DNA of 64,000 nucleotides, from contig MEHQ01002079.1 of assembly GCA_008828725.1 (NCBI GenBank), positions 62,001 to 126,000 on the forward strand. Direction: 5' to 3'. The DNA comes from Saccharina japonica. Its lineage: Eukaryota; Sar; Phaeophyceae; Laminariales; Laminariaceae. Positions 13,601-23,700 of the stretch are shown here, piece after piece (within the stretch, counting starts at the first letter, position 1; each line of letters opens with the position of its first letter). A model generated the notes under the pieces. The model saw nothing but the letters and a program-made list of their open reading frames with translations, did no database searches and had not been told where the DNA came from. The position numbers and the translations under genes were made by a program.

Positions 13601-13945
13601 CCGCGACGGTGCCTCCGCCGGCGGCGGCGGCGGGACCAGGAAGACAACGATTCAGCGCAAACTAGCGGTGGCTTTTTCCTTGATCGGGGAAGCTCAGAAG
13701 GGGACCCAGACGCGAACGTCGATAGCGGGGGCCGTGAGGGCACCAGCGAGGGCGACGAACAGCTGAAGGTCGACACACAGCACGAGGGTGGCGGTGGCAA
13801 CGCGGGGGTCGGACCGGACGACGAGTTGATCTCGTCCCCGAGAAAAAGACAACGCCTGCGAAACCTGCGGCTTGCGAAGGGCATGGAGCGGGCGCGCGAG
13901 AAGGATATCGCCGTGCTCGGGCGTTGGATCCCTTCCGTACCTTGA
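268..13945 (+). CDS. HRQ1: HRQ1/MrfA(YprA)-type DEAH-box DNA helicase, 18 exons, 5' partial
   Basis: Exons: 268-435, 971-1162, 1325-1412, 2331-2459, 3390-3491, 4042-5316, 5755-5862, 6502-6586, 7004-7086, 7941-8030, 8538-8648, 9160-9293, 9950-10052, 10553-10704, 11276-11456, 11911-12098, 12980-13079, 13478-13945. Every junction keeps frame (1251 aa visible, TGA stop). Visible motifs: Walker A STATSSGKS (about residues 77-85), DEAH split across exons 4/5 (191-194), SAT (231-233), YRGGYTKDERRKIEG, ALELGVDIG, QQAGRAGR, then the C-terminal DUF1998 region with ILVYDKRPGGVG and a zinc-type CxCxxxCxxC (C1076, C1078, C1082, C1085). Family members are 3'-to-5' DNA helicases of genome maintenance (yeast Hrq1, Bacillus MrfA). 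Oddities: a roughly 330-aa low-complexity insert in exon 6, a charged C-terminal tail of about 140 aa, and a GC-AG last intron. The N-terminal part lies outside the window. Confidence 0.93.
476..524. repeat. (TTG)n-rich microsatellite in helicase intron 1
   Basis: Imperfect TTG/TCG triplets on the plus strand. Similar sense-strand TTG tracts sit in later introns (6601-6680, 7657-7695). Confidence 0.8.
2185..2300 (+). repeat. Poly-C-tailed short retroposon, family P, copy 1
   Basis: A block containing GGTCGGTGAAAACCCGACA, then a GGGATGCGAGGGTCTATGG motif, a tail resembling GAGTACACCC and a C-rich run. The same block recurs near 28585, 30708 and 53596 on this strand and, truncated, near 45338 and 49014 on the other. 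It lies in helicase intron 3. Confidence 0.7.
3172..3250 (-). repeat. tRNA-derived SINE head in helicase intron 4
   Basis: Read on the minus strand there is an A-box-like TAGACTAGTGGTCAGC followed about 30 nt later by a B-box AGTTCGAATCCC, the layout of an RNA polymerase III internal promoter. Stem pairing is too poor for a functional tRNA, so this is called a tRNA-derived SINE head or tRNA pseudogene. Confidence 0.55.
4279..5190 (+). other. Low-complexity insertion inside the helicase core
   Basis: Within exon 6 the conserved stretch ending VVLWRPPI (to about residue 279) and the next conserved block starting RSPICETAQILAALVK (from about residue 610) are separated by roughly 330 residues rich in Ala, Gly, Ser, Arg and Glu. 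In the HRQ1/MrfA family these blocks are separated by only a short linker. The reading frame stays open across the whole insert, with no stop codon, so it appears to be translated. It lies between the two RecA-like lobes. A missed intron inside it is possible but not needed to keep frame. Confidence 0.75.
6601..6680. repeat. (TTG)n microsatellite in helicase intron 8
   Basis: Interrupted TTG/TGA triplets directly downstream of the exon 8 donor at 6587. Confidence 0.8.
7657..7695. repeat. (TTG)n microsatellite in helicase intron 9
   Basis: About eleven TTG units within the 854-bp intron between exons 9 and 10. Confidence 0.85.
8113..8176. repeat. Short tandem duplication in helicase intron 10
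   Basis: A unit of about 24 bp containing TGTACGATCGGCAGAG is repeated twice with one or two changes. Confidence 0.6.
11104..11190 (+). repeat. Poly-C-tailed short retroposon, family Q, copy 1
   Basis: A block with GTCTCGAAAGGGATGCGTGG, then CAATGGTCAAGTGACTAAGG, then ATGAGTACGCCC and a poly-C run. A near-identical copy is at 22423-22505 and a partial one at 63522-63590. It lies in helicase intron 14. Confidence 0.7.
13080..13477 (+). other. GC-AG intron, last intron of the helicase gene
   Basis: The donor is TCG|GCAAGT and the acceptor is TCACCAG|ATT. The joint restores the family-conserved continuation (…GYNS|IIDKRAALIILKRLI). GCAAGT is the classical GC donor of the major spliceosome. No in-frame GT donor is seen close by. 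Confidence 0.8.
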
Positions 13946-14399
13946 GCACGAATATTTAGTGTGCAACGATCTGGGCCTAATACTTTTTTAGACATTTTTT
14001 CTGTACTATTAATAGTGCCAGTGTGTGTTCACAGCTTTTCGCTCGTCGGAAGGCTTTAGAGGTGTGTTCATTATATTGTGTCGGTTAAAGAAGTTGGCAG
14101 GGGAGGGGGGCGAAGTCGTTCAAGTAAGAAGAATTGTCACCGGGAGCGGTGGCGAGCAGGGGTTAGTATAGCAACGGCACAATAAGAGGGGGGGGGGGGG
14201 CGTCTCAGGCGTCCCGGAGTGGTAGTTCGGTACTAACTGTAGGTACGTAGCACTGGAAGATGGGGCAAGGTGTGCACGCGATCGTGTCGTAAGCGGTGGG
14301 GGGTCGGACGGCACCAACAGATATTCGCGTTTTTACCAGCAGTTCTACAGTACTGTAGTACTTTGTATGAAAATTGGAATTTCCCTCTGTCGGGTGGGG

Positions 14400-14640
14400 T
14401 TTCTACGACTGAATAATAGTAGAGAGATAAATGAGGCAAGGCTGCCTGCTGCATACCGGTATGCCTTACGTAGGGCGTGTGCGTCCGAGGTAGAAAAGCA
14501 ATAACAAAAAACAAACAAGAGAAATCCCGCTGCTTTCAAAACACACCACCGAAACCACAGCAGCAGCAAGGCGACCGCGGCCAACTCAAGACAGCAGGCG
14601 ACGAAACAAGTCCCACGCGTTAGCCCGAGCTCCCCCGCTT
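14400..14640. repeat. Dispersed repeat R, copy 1
   Basis: A block running from GAGAGATAAATGAGGCAAGG through a CCACAGCAGCAG… segment to CCACGCGTTAGCCC. It is matched in order and orientation by 31803-32010, at lower identity. Function unknown; probably a decayed transposon. Confidence 0.6.
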
Positions 14641-16384
14641 CTTCTGTAAACAGACGCTGAGTTTGTTGCGCACCTACCAGCAGCGCCCTGGCGCCAACTC
14701 TCGGTTTCTCCGGTGCCCTGTGCGTTGAGGTCCGTGCCCCCACGAATTTTGTGCGCGCGCTCAAGATGTATTTCCATTGGATTACACGATCTGGCTGTCT
14801 ATCCACCGCAACAGTATACACGATATCCTGAACCTGTTTTATCGCGAACTCCCCTCTCCTGTAACAAACAACCACGAGGCTCATGCCCTACACATGATTG
14901 TGCAATTGCATGGTTGTTTCCACCACAAGGATGGCACCGTAACCGTCGAGCGTCCCGCTCTCTTCTCTTCGCCGGGAACTGGGCACCATCATATATACAG
15001 TACGTAGTTTAGTTTTATTCGTTGATTCGTGTAAGTGGGGGGCTCGTCGATACGTGCGCGAGTCTCGCAAGAACCAGCTTGCTCTTGTAGCCCCATACGC
15101 AGTACTCGTAATACTCTACAGTATGCATGCGTGTCGTGTATCGTTTCACATGTTTTACACAGGAAGTAACTACGTACAGTATTAATATTACTGGACGGGG
15201 TGAAGCTCCTGTTTTTTGTGAACCGCCGTGTAATACGTAAAAAGGACGTAAGCTTGGGCGGGCTTGGGGATGGTAACTATTGCTGCTGCTGTAATGCGAT
15301 ATCATCCGTGTACTGTACTGTAAAACGGGGGACGACAAAGAAAGGAGGCCAAGTAAGTAAGTAAGGCGGAGGGGGGGGGGGGTTCGGGAGAACGACAGCG
15401 AAAACGACACACACACCACGCAGTACAAGGAGCAGCAGCAGCAACAGCAGCACCGTCGGTGACATTCTTCCGGGTACTACTGTATATGATACGCCTCCTC
15501 CGCATGAAGAACGTAACGTTCAAACGGGTGGTGGTAGTGTGTAGTGTGAGGTGAGAAGGCTTCAAGATGGATGCAGGGTTTCGCTGAAAAATGCACAGCA
15601 GTTTCACGCAATATTTATGATGCGACTCAAGTGTGCGACTGGAAATAATAAGCCGTGTAGTCAGAGAGCTGGCAAGGGTGTGTCGCTTTGTGCGAAGATC
15701 AGCACTTCCACCGCATGGCGAGGGGTGACCTGGCGGTGCTCAAGGCGAGAGCGCTTTTCCTGATATGCAGATAAAAACCTTGTTGAAAGAAATCTACAGC
15801 ACGTATACTGGTAGATATGCGGTGCGACCGAGGTGCGACCGTTAGCTCCTCGATCCTCGATCCTCGTTGAAATATTTGCCAGGTGCTGTGGGTATAGGGC
15901 AAGCAGACTACAGTACTACAGCTGTGAGTTCTGTATCCTCCGCGTCCCCTTCCTCTCCATCGACAGGTATGCCGAGGAAAGCAGCAGGTGAAAACAAACG
16001 TGGTTCGTAGCGCGCGCACGAGCACGCGTATTGTAGTCAGCAAGTACTCGTAATTGATGAGAAGTGAGAAAGGAAGAGAGAAGATTCGCGGGCGGGGAAG
16101 AAGCTATCAAAACCCCTGAATACGAAAACAATTCAGATACTACATGAAACCCCCGAGAGCATTTTCAGATCCCAGGCGCACACCCACAGCCCACAGCCCG
16201 ATGAAGATCACGCGCAAGGGGCCCACGCCTATTCATGGGAGTGGCGACACGTTCAGAGCCTTGCCTGTCGCTTCAAGGTGTTAGGCGTGTGCACGTGTCT
16301 GCCTCCCAGATGAAAGCGAGGACGCAGCAACACGACAGCTCAATCCTCGCCGAAGCCGATGCCTCCTATCGAAGGTAACGTGCT

Positions 16385-16467
16385 ACCAACTATGTCCGTA
16401 AATGTAAGTATCGTTTTTATATAAATTTAGTGATCATAATGTTCTTATGTTTCTGAACATAGTTGGT
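16385..16467. repeat. Small foldback element
   Basis: Starts ACCAACTATGT and ends ACATAGTTGGT, an exact 11-bp inverted repeat around an AT-rich centre. Total 83 bp. No target-site duplication is clear. Confidence 0.5.
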
Positions 16468-17129
16468 GCTTTGGTTGTTCCCGCGGGGTGGGTGAAGATT
16501 CCGCCCGAGATCCAAGTTGGGAAATAACGTGCACTTACTATTGGTGCCAACCGCAACGCAACAGCATTGTGTGCATCATATCGTATGCGTGCTCGTTCTC
16601 TCCCTCTCTCTCGTACATATGTCACCGCACGAGTACTCGCTCAGGATTGCTGGTGGTGCAAACAGCAGCAGTTGCATTGTTTATTGATTGTTTGCGAAAG
16701 GAAAGTGCGGAATATGTCGAGTTGTTTGATGTCCTGTGTTGACTGTACGTATTCAAACGCGGCCACGACGATACACACGTCAAATATGTTTCGTCTCCAC
16801 GTATACCCGTAGCCTGGTGGGTTTTGGACACGTTGCGGCATAGAGCTGCGGCAACTGCTGTGCATGTGCCCGTGCGGAATGCGGTATATAGCGGGACCCC
16901 CTTAGCAGGGTGATGCAAAGTTACCAGTGCTTCTGAGCTCAATACGTAGTCTCCGTCGATTTGCGATATTCTGATGTAGAAGTGTAGATGACACCTGTTG
17001 AAATAATAAACGCACTTGTTGGGTACGTACCGTACATACATACCGGTACGTGTACGAACTAAAAAGTCCAAACGTCGAGTTTGATGGTTGCACGAGTCAT
17101 GGGTTGACAGATTTCTTCCACGCGGAGAC

Positions 17130-17720
17130 TCGCCGCGACCATACAGCAGTACCGTGGCGGCGTCGTCGGCAGGACATAGGGCGTCGGCAGGACATAGGGC
17201 GTTGGTCGTGAGTTCGAATCTGACGTCCACCATGAAAAACTTTTTTCAAAGAAGAGTTAATTTCCTCATGTCAAGAATCTGAACAGTACCTTCCGGATCC
17301 CCAGAAATTGGAACCGCCAATTGGTGACACATCATGTCGACCCGTATATCCGGTCCGTTCTACGGGGAAGAGAGTGTTATAAGGCATAAGTTGGGCAGGC
17401 GATTGGTCAATCTTTCACCAGTAAGCCAGCAGACTTAACACTTTAACACATGGCCACGACGGCAGAGCATGGTTTTTGGGCCGCGGGATCGAATCTCACC
17501 ACCCTCCATAGTAAGAAAAACTTGAGTTCCTCCATGTCGAACCTGAAAAATACTTTACCTGTGGGTCCCAAACAAAAATGGAACCGTGTGTTGGTGACAC
17601 GCATCGACCCCTGTATCCGGCCCGTTCCAGGGGGAGATAGTGTTGTAAGGCTTAGTTTGGGCAGGCGATTGGTTAACCTTTTACCAGTAGGCCAACAGAC
17701 CAAAACGTTAACAGTAGTAG
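17130..17720 (+). repeat. Two tRNA-derived SINEs in tandem
   Basis: Two units, about 17130-17440 and 17450-17720. Each has a B-box-like sequence (GAGTTCGAATCTG near 17210; GGGATCGAATCTC near 17483), a segment reading TTCCTCATGTC or TCCTCCATGTC, and a shared body with a CCGTTC element, an AGTGTTATAAGG-type motif and a GGCGATTGGT motif ending near CCAGTA. An 18-bp direct repeat containing GTCGGCAGGACATAGGGC precedes the first B-box. Confidence 0.7.
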
Positions 17721-17761
17721 GTAGCCGTACAGCCATGGTGCCTTGGTTTCCGTACAAGCAG

Positions 17762-20700
17762 CGGCACTCGAGAGGCTTCGGGATTGCCTTGATCTTCTCC
17801 GGTGGCTCTATACGGGTGGCACTCCTTGCGGCGACTATTATTGTCGATCCGGTGTCGCCGGTTCTCGTGATTTTCGAGTTCACGACCCCCACGCCCTCGT
17901 TTCCCCCCTCCCTAACTACTACTGCGGCTTGCCTGCAGGGACTTACGGGACTTGAGGTCTCAATGTCAGCGTCTCTCCAACAGCAACTTGGAGCTGAAAA
18001 TCGACGCGGACTCCGCCAGGACAGAGGTGACCCGTCGTTTTTTTCGATGCTACCGGGTGACACCACCGAATGAAGTCGACGTAACTATCGTAGCTGCCGA
18101 GCTGCGCTGTGCTGCTATGTACATCAAGCGGGCTCGGGACCTCATCGAAGCCCAAAAAAAAGCCTCCTGGGATGTATCAGGGCGTTGCAGGCTCTCATCA
18201 TCGTTGTGGATCGAATCCTGCGTCGCTCTTGCTTATTTTTGTTGTTGTACATATGTCGACCGTTTCCAGGCGTCCGTATCAAGAAGGAGCGCCGCCGCTG
18301 CGCTGAAGGAGCTAGAGGCGGAGCGGAGAGCCGGCGCTGAGCTGCGGAGGAGTAGAGATTCGCTACTAGAGGCGGCGGCCGTGGACAAAAAAGCCATTGC
18401 AAGGTGCGGAACACCCGATGATTTACCCGTAGTCGTGACAAGTTAAAAAATATGCACACCTCGGACAGATCATCGATAGACCATCGATTCTTCCGGCTTG
18501 ATGATCTATATCTTTCAGGGCAGATACATTTATGATCTGTATGATCCGTATGATCTGTATGATCTGTATGATCTAGCTCGCGTTGCCGGGTGGGACCCGT
18601 GAAACCTGCATGATCTAGGACATATTTCCTGGGTTGGGCCTGTGCTATTTATATACACAGATCCTGCACAGCACCTCAGAACGGCAGGGTAGGATCTACG
18701 CGACGTGTGGAAACATGCCATCACGGGCGCCATGCTCTGTCAGGTACCAGGTACTATGGATGGTGTAAATCCTCCGTATTTTCCCTCAGAACCTCGATCC
18801 TGTGGCTTTTAGGCGAGTTGAAAGTCATTGGGTAACCTAAGGTGCGGGTCTTACAAACTAGTAATATTGGACCAGGACTATATTGGAACCACGTCTGCAC
18901 CGTTGCTGGCTCTAGTGGGTTGGCTCTCGATTTTACCGACATTCAAAATACTAGAGAGTAAATGATCGATCACAGAGTATTCTACCGCAGCCAACAGCTG
19001 AAGCAAAGGCCAAGAGGCTCTCACAGCCTAAGTCTTGCAAGGCGTCAATGGCCGACGACCATCGCTTTTGGCCGGGCGCGTCCCCTTCTTGCTCGCTTTC
19101 TAGGTTCCACGAGTACATAGCCGCCGCGCTCTAATCACCTCAATAATATTGTCTCCCCGCATCTCCCTGGTCGGCGTCTGTGGCGTATTCCTCGTTCCGA
19201 ACCCCCTCCCCTCTCCCGGGTAAAACCAAAAAGCCTTCAGGCGCAGATGTCCAAGGGGGCGCCGAGCTCCCGCCTTCTCGAGCGAGCGCGCCGCCTCAAG
19301 CAGATAGCAGACACGCTGAAGAATAAGGTGACCAGCGAGAAACCGGAAGGGCGTGCCAAGCGGCGCTGTCCCAGGCGGGCCGATTGCGCTGTGTGTTTTG
19401 CTTTGCTGAGTCCTATCAATTTTATCCAGCGCCTTAACGTTCCCGGGAGGTTTTTAGCCACCGTTTTGGCAGTTTTGTCGCACGGCCCTATAACAGCAAC
19501 AGGCCGAAGGATAGTGCATATGTCGAGTGAGCGGGCGTGGAAAATCGCTGCGCTCGCTGTTGGAAGTGTTCGTAGCGACTTTAAAAGGTGTGCCATCGCG
19601 AACGCCGTCATAATAAAAGGGAGATAGCCGGCGGCCGCTTGCTGCGCATCCGTGGTTAGACCGCTGGGGGTAGCACCAATCAGTTTGTCGGTGCCGAGCT
19701 GGAACCGGTTCTTCAAAGAAAAATACGATAGACTTGGGCGAGGTGCTCTCGGTTGTCGTACCGGCTTGCACCGCCCCCCGCAAGAGACGAGGAGTACCCG
19801 CAGCAGTTTCGAAGACGAGTCGATCTACACGATGCGTCAACCGACTCGCGGAGCTCACAAGGTTATCGGCTTTAGAGCTCTACTGCGATGGGGGCGGCGT
19901 AGCGCCTTACTGATATTCGCGAGGGCGTGTGCGCGAAGAAACCGACGGCACCAGTGAGCCAGAGCAGCCCCTCCCCCCTCCCCCCCCCCCCCCTTATCTT
20001 TTTTTTTCTTTTTTTTTTTTTTTTATAGTTGTGTGATAGGCCTCCCCTCTCTTCCTCCTCCCCCCCACTTCACGTGTCCTCGCCTCTCGCACGACGTGGC
20101 GGGTTGTTATTGTCCTTTTCGTGGAGCGAGTGTCTCCCTCCCGATTATAGCTGGAACCATTGCGAAACATTAAGACGGTAGCACGACAAGCCGCACCTGT
20201 TCTTCCCGGAGAAAGTATTATTTCCCTCTGTGTAACGGCAACCTTTTCCCGACGCTCTTCTTCCCGCCGCCCCCCCCCCGCTTAGCGCAAGGACGGCTGA
20301 CCTTGAGATTGCGCGGAGAGATTTGCGTTCGCTGACGGCCGCCCTTGACATCAAAACGAAGGAAATATCGACTGGCGGCTCCGAGGTGAGCCTGCGAACG
20401 ATATCGCTGGACACGACAGTTGCGGTAACGATTGCGCCGCTGGCCGCTTTCACAATAACTTGCGGGTTTCTGCCCGGTATCTATTGCAGTTAGGCAGACA
20501 GTAGGCGTTTCGGTCGGAATAACTTCCGCGGTGTTGTGCCCTCTCCCCCTCTCCCCCTCGCTCACAGTTTTTATGGTGTTCTCCAAATCGTTTTTTTCGT
20601 CTCGTGCAATTTTTTTGTGGCCCCAAACCCTTCCCATCGAAATAAACATGCGTTTTGGCAGACCGATGCGTCTGCGCTGCTATAGTGGCACCCTGGCACA

Positions 20701-23700
20701 CGTGCAGCCGTCGGAAAACTGCATGATTTCGAAGCTGCACACATTCAACCACCCCGTACGCCATTTCTGTGGGTTACGGCAGCGTATTGATTGTGCGTGC
20801 AACAGATACAAGATGCGACGTCCGTTGAATATATTATGGAGGTCTATGGGTATTGGGGGTGTTTGGTAGCGGTATATTGGATATCGGGATTTGCATGATG
20901 TCGATGCCATGCCCCGGTGTTCCATTCCATGTTATCTTATTGTCTTTCCATGTGATACGTTATAATACTATATGGCACTTGGTTCTTCTATACCCTACTC
21001 TGCTTGAGCCGTGCTCGATGGGTGCTTTATGTCTTCATTGAGGAGCGCTACAGCACCTTGACCTTGTCCACCTGTGTAAGGGCCCGTCATGCGCCCCGAG
21101 GTTGAATCAACACATTGTTTTCTGTGTGCGGGGGGCACAGACAGGCCCCTGGAAGGTCAACAAAACCAGTTGCCTTACCCTAGCGCGAACTTTGGTGTGA
21201 TCACCGACCCCGACCCTTTCCATCCCGTGGTCCCGCTCAACGTGCGTGCGGTTGCGGTGTGTGACTTCTGCGCATCACAGAGGTCCGTGAAAGCTGGCGA
21301 GCTGTTGGAGGTTGGTCGGGCGAGACTGGCGAACCACGACCTTGCCTTGGAGCTGGCTTACATGTCCGAGACTTCGGGAGGACTCGCTTCCGACAAGGAG
21401 GTGAGGAGGTGCACCATTTCTTCAGGTTTCGTCGGTGCTGCTACCACCGATGCTGTTGTTGTTGTTGCTGCTGTTGTTGGTAGTGGTAGTGGCAATGGGG
21501 GTGACGTTGGTGTTATTTTTCATTACGATTAACATAGTTTCACAACCATTTTTTGTGCAGGAATACTTGAGTGTCACCAGGGGTAGTAGGTGGCCACCGT
21601 ACGCCAACGGCCTGCGGTGTACAACAACAACAGCAACAGCAACGAGCGCATACTCTTAGGGATCGCTGGCACACACGCACAAGCCCAGATGAAGTGGCCG
21701 CTTGGGTGTGGCACGGCCGGGGACGGGGTGAGCCGCAAGGAGGCATCATGGTCATCTGTATGGGACCCCTTACTGCAGTGGCCCAGCACCAGGGCTTCTT
21801 CTGCCTTTCTTTTGCTTTTTTTCGTTATTTCTCTCTTTCCAAGCATCTGGATTGCTAGCGTGGGTAGGTCGTGCCTGTCGTCCATATGGCTTTGTATTGT
21901 CTACTCTGCTTACTGCATTACGACGTAGTATCCCTGTGTCGTGGTTTTGTGACCACATAACTGTAGTTTGTATCTCTTTAGGATGAGGAATCGGCACGGA
22001 CACTGGGTGTGCTGGATACCGAGGGTTAGAAACATAATGTGAAGAACACACACAGGGCACGACACGAAGAAAAACACCACAGTGACCACCACCCACGCCC
22101 TACAAACTGTCCCCGCTCCCTTCACAAGCACGCCTAGCACGGTGACGGGTGGCGATGTATGCCCAGAGATGCACCCTTACCCACCATTTTGTGCGTTGTG
22201 TGCCAAAAAAGGAATTGGAGAAACGGCTGTCGCAAGAAGCGGACAAGGCGAAGAAGTGTCAGGCTGAGATGGCAGCGCTTCAGGGCGCGCTCGACCGGCA
22301 GAAAAAGGCGGCAGAAGCGAACCGTGTGGAAGTGTCGAAGGCAAACACCTCCACCAGGCGAGGAAAATAAGCAAAGCGCCCACATGTTGGAGGTGTCTCT
22401 ATTAGGAGCAGGAACGGTGCTCTGTGTCGAAAGGGATGCGTGGCCAATGGTCAAATGTACCAGGCCCAAGCAACAAAATGAGTACGCCCGCCCCCCCCCC
22501 TCCCTTCCCCGCCTCCTCCTTCCCACCCTCCCAGCGCGAGCCTTTGTCCTTAACCGAGCCTCACCAGCGTCCTCAAATTATAAGGGGCGATTGGAGCGAA
22601 TCGTGTGTATGTGTACGTACGCCGACTTGATTTGTTGAGCTGTGGTCGATGGGCCACGCGCACCCGAAGGTGCGGAGGAAGCCCCTGTCCCTGGACGGAC
22701 CTACGATGTCAGTGTCATCAGATAATGCACCCTTCTCTGCCCCACACTCTGCTGAATCCCATTACATGGCGGCGACGCGAGCCATTTGCCTTATAAGGGT
22801 AGCACCTATTACGGGGAACCATAGTAAATAGGACCAAATATTGTTATTAATAGTACAAATAGTAAAACATATAGGTTTTTGTATGTACCGTAGGTCCTAT
22901 TTACTATGGCCTCCCGTAATAATTGGTTTCTGCGGTTATGTTAACTCACTTGAGCAGCTCTACACCCCACCCAAAACCTGATTTTGATATAACTAAGAAG
23001 CGCGCCTCTCGCTGCTGTCGCAATATCGCACCCGTGTCTAAATATGAAAATGTGGACTCCCCCCCCCCCCTGTCGCTCGTTTTGGGCGCGTTAGGGAGGC
23101 TAGGGAGATCGCGGAGGCGTTGCAGTCGAGGGAGAAGGAGCTCCTCGGGGACGTCGACGCGGCCAGGAGGTGACACACTGCGCCGAGCAAGGCTTCGCGT
23201 CCCCGTTGACCGGAGTCACCAACATCTATCTAGGAGGGCATATCGGCTGTAGATGAGACGCCCCGCTTGCCCACACGCAACACCTCGGTCTGCTTACTTT
23301 TTCTACTAATTTTCACTCTCCGCTTCCTCCTTCTTATCATACGGCTGCATATGTGTTGCAAAATCGTCAGTCTGAAAAGAGTGCCTGAAAAAGTGTCATA
23401 AAATCCTATTTCTATGGTCCGCCCCCCCAACTGGAGTTCGTATTTTTCTACGGCTAGAGTGAGAGAGAGTGAAAAAACTAAAAATAATACACGCAACATG
23501 ACACGCTTCGATCAAAACGCTGAGGCCGAGGCGTACATATTTATCCCCGCACGAAGTAACTATCTTATTTCGGCGCTCTTTCTCTGCAGCCGCTGCGAGA
23601 AGCTAGAGAGGGAGCTGGCGGCGCTCTCTGAGGCGACAAAGCAGGGCGAAACCACGGGTGAAAGGTTGGAGGAGATGAAGAAAGACCTCAACGTGAGCAA

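Larger units (their letters stand above)
13946..17129. other. Intergenic stretch after the helicase gene
   Basis: No convincing gene. It holds a dispersed repeat (14400-14640), an 83-bp foldback (16385-16467) and scattered poly-G runs. An open frame at about 14714-15011 (plus strand, after an in-frame TGA) has protein-like composition, including DYTIWLSIHRNSIHDILNLF, but I do not recognise it. It could be a remnant of a mobile element or an unseen exon. Confidence 0.5.
22358..23094 (+). other. Predicted GC-AG intron in the coiled-coil gene
   Basis: The upstream exon ends ACC AG|GCGAGG and the next exon starts TTAG|G GAG GCT. The two-plus-one base phase joins correctly. A GT donor at 22331 would give the wrong phase. 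The donor is less classical than GCAAGT, so this call is weaker. Confidence 0.5.

Noticed and set aside
14345-14884. 179-codon minus-strand open frame with hydrophobic stretch
   Set aside because: It overlaps dispersed repeat R, whose second copy does not keep the frame.
16176-16374. Two open segments (16176-16277 and 16310-16374) with splice-like edges, as possible 5' exons of the coiled-coil gene
   Set aside because: The intron between them would be only 32 bp and the second does not fit the phase of the next exon at 17762.
16622-17233. 203-codon minus-strand open frame
   Set aside because: It runs through SINE sequence (its start is the antisense of a tRNA B-box) and has no protein-like domain.
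19247-19327. Coiled-coil-like exon (MSKGAPSSRLLERARRLKQI) in the coiled-coil gene
   Set aside because: Inserting it between 18403 and 20286 creates a stop codon; kept only as a possible alternative exon.
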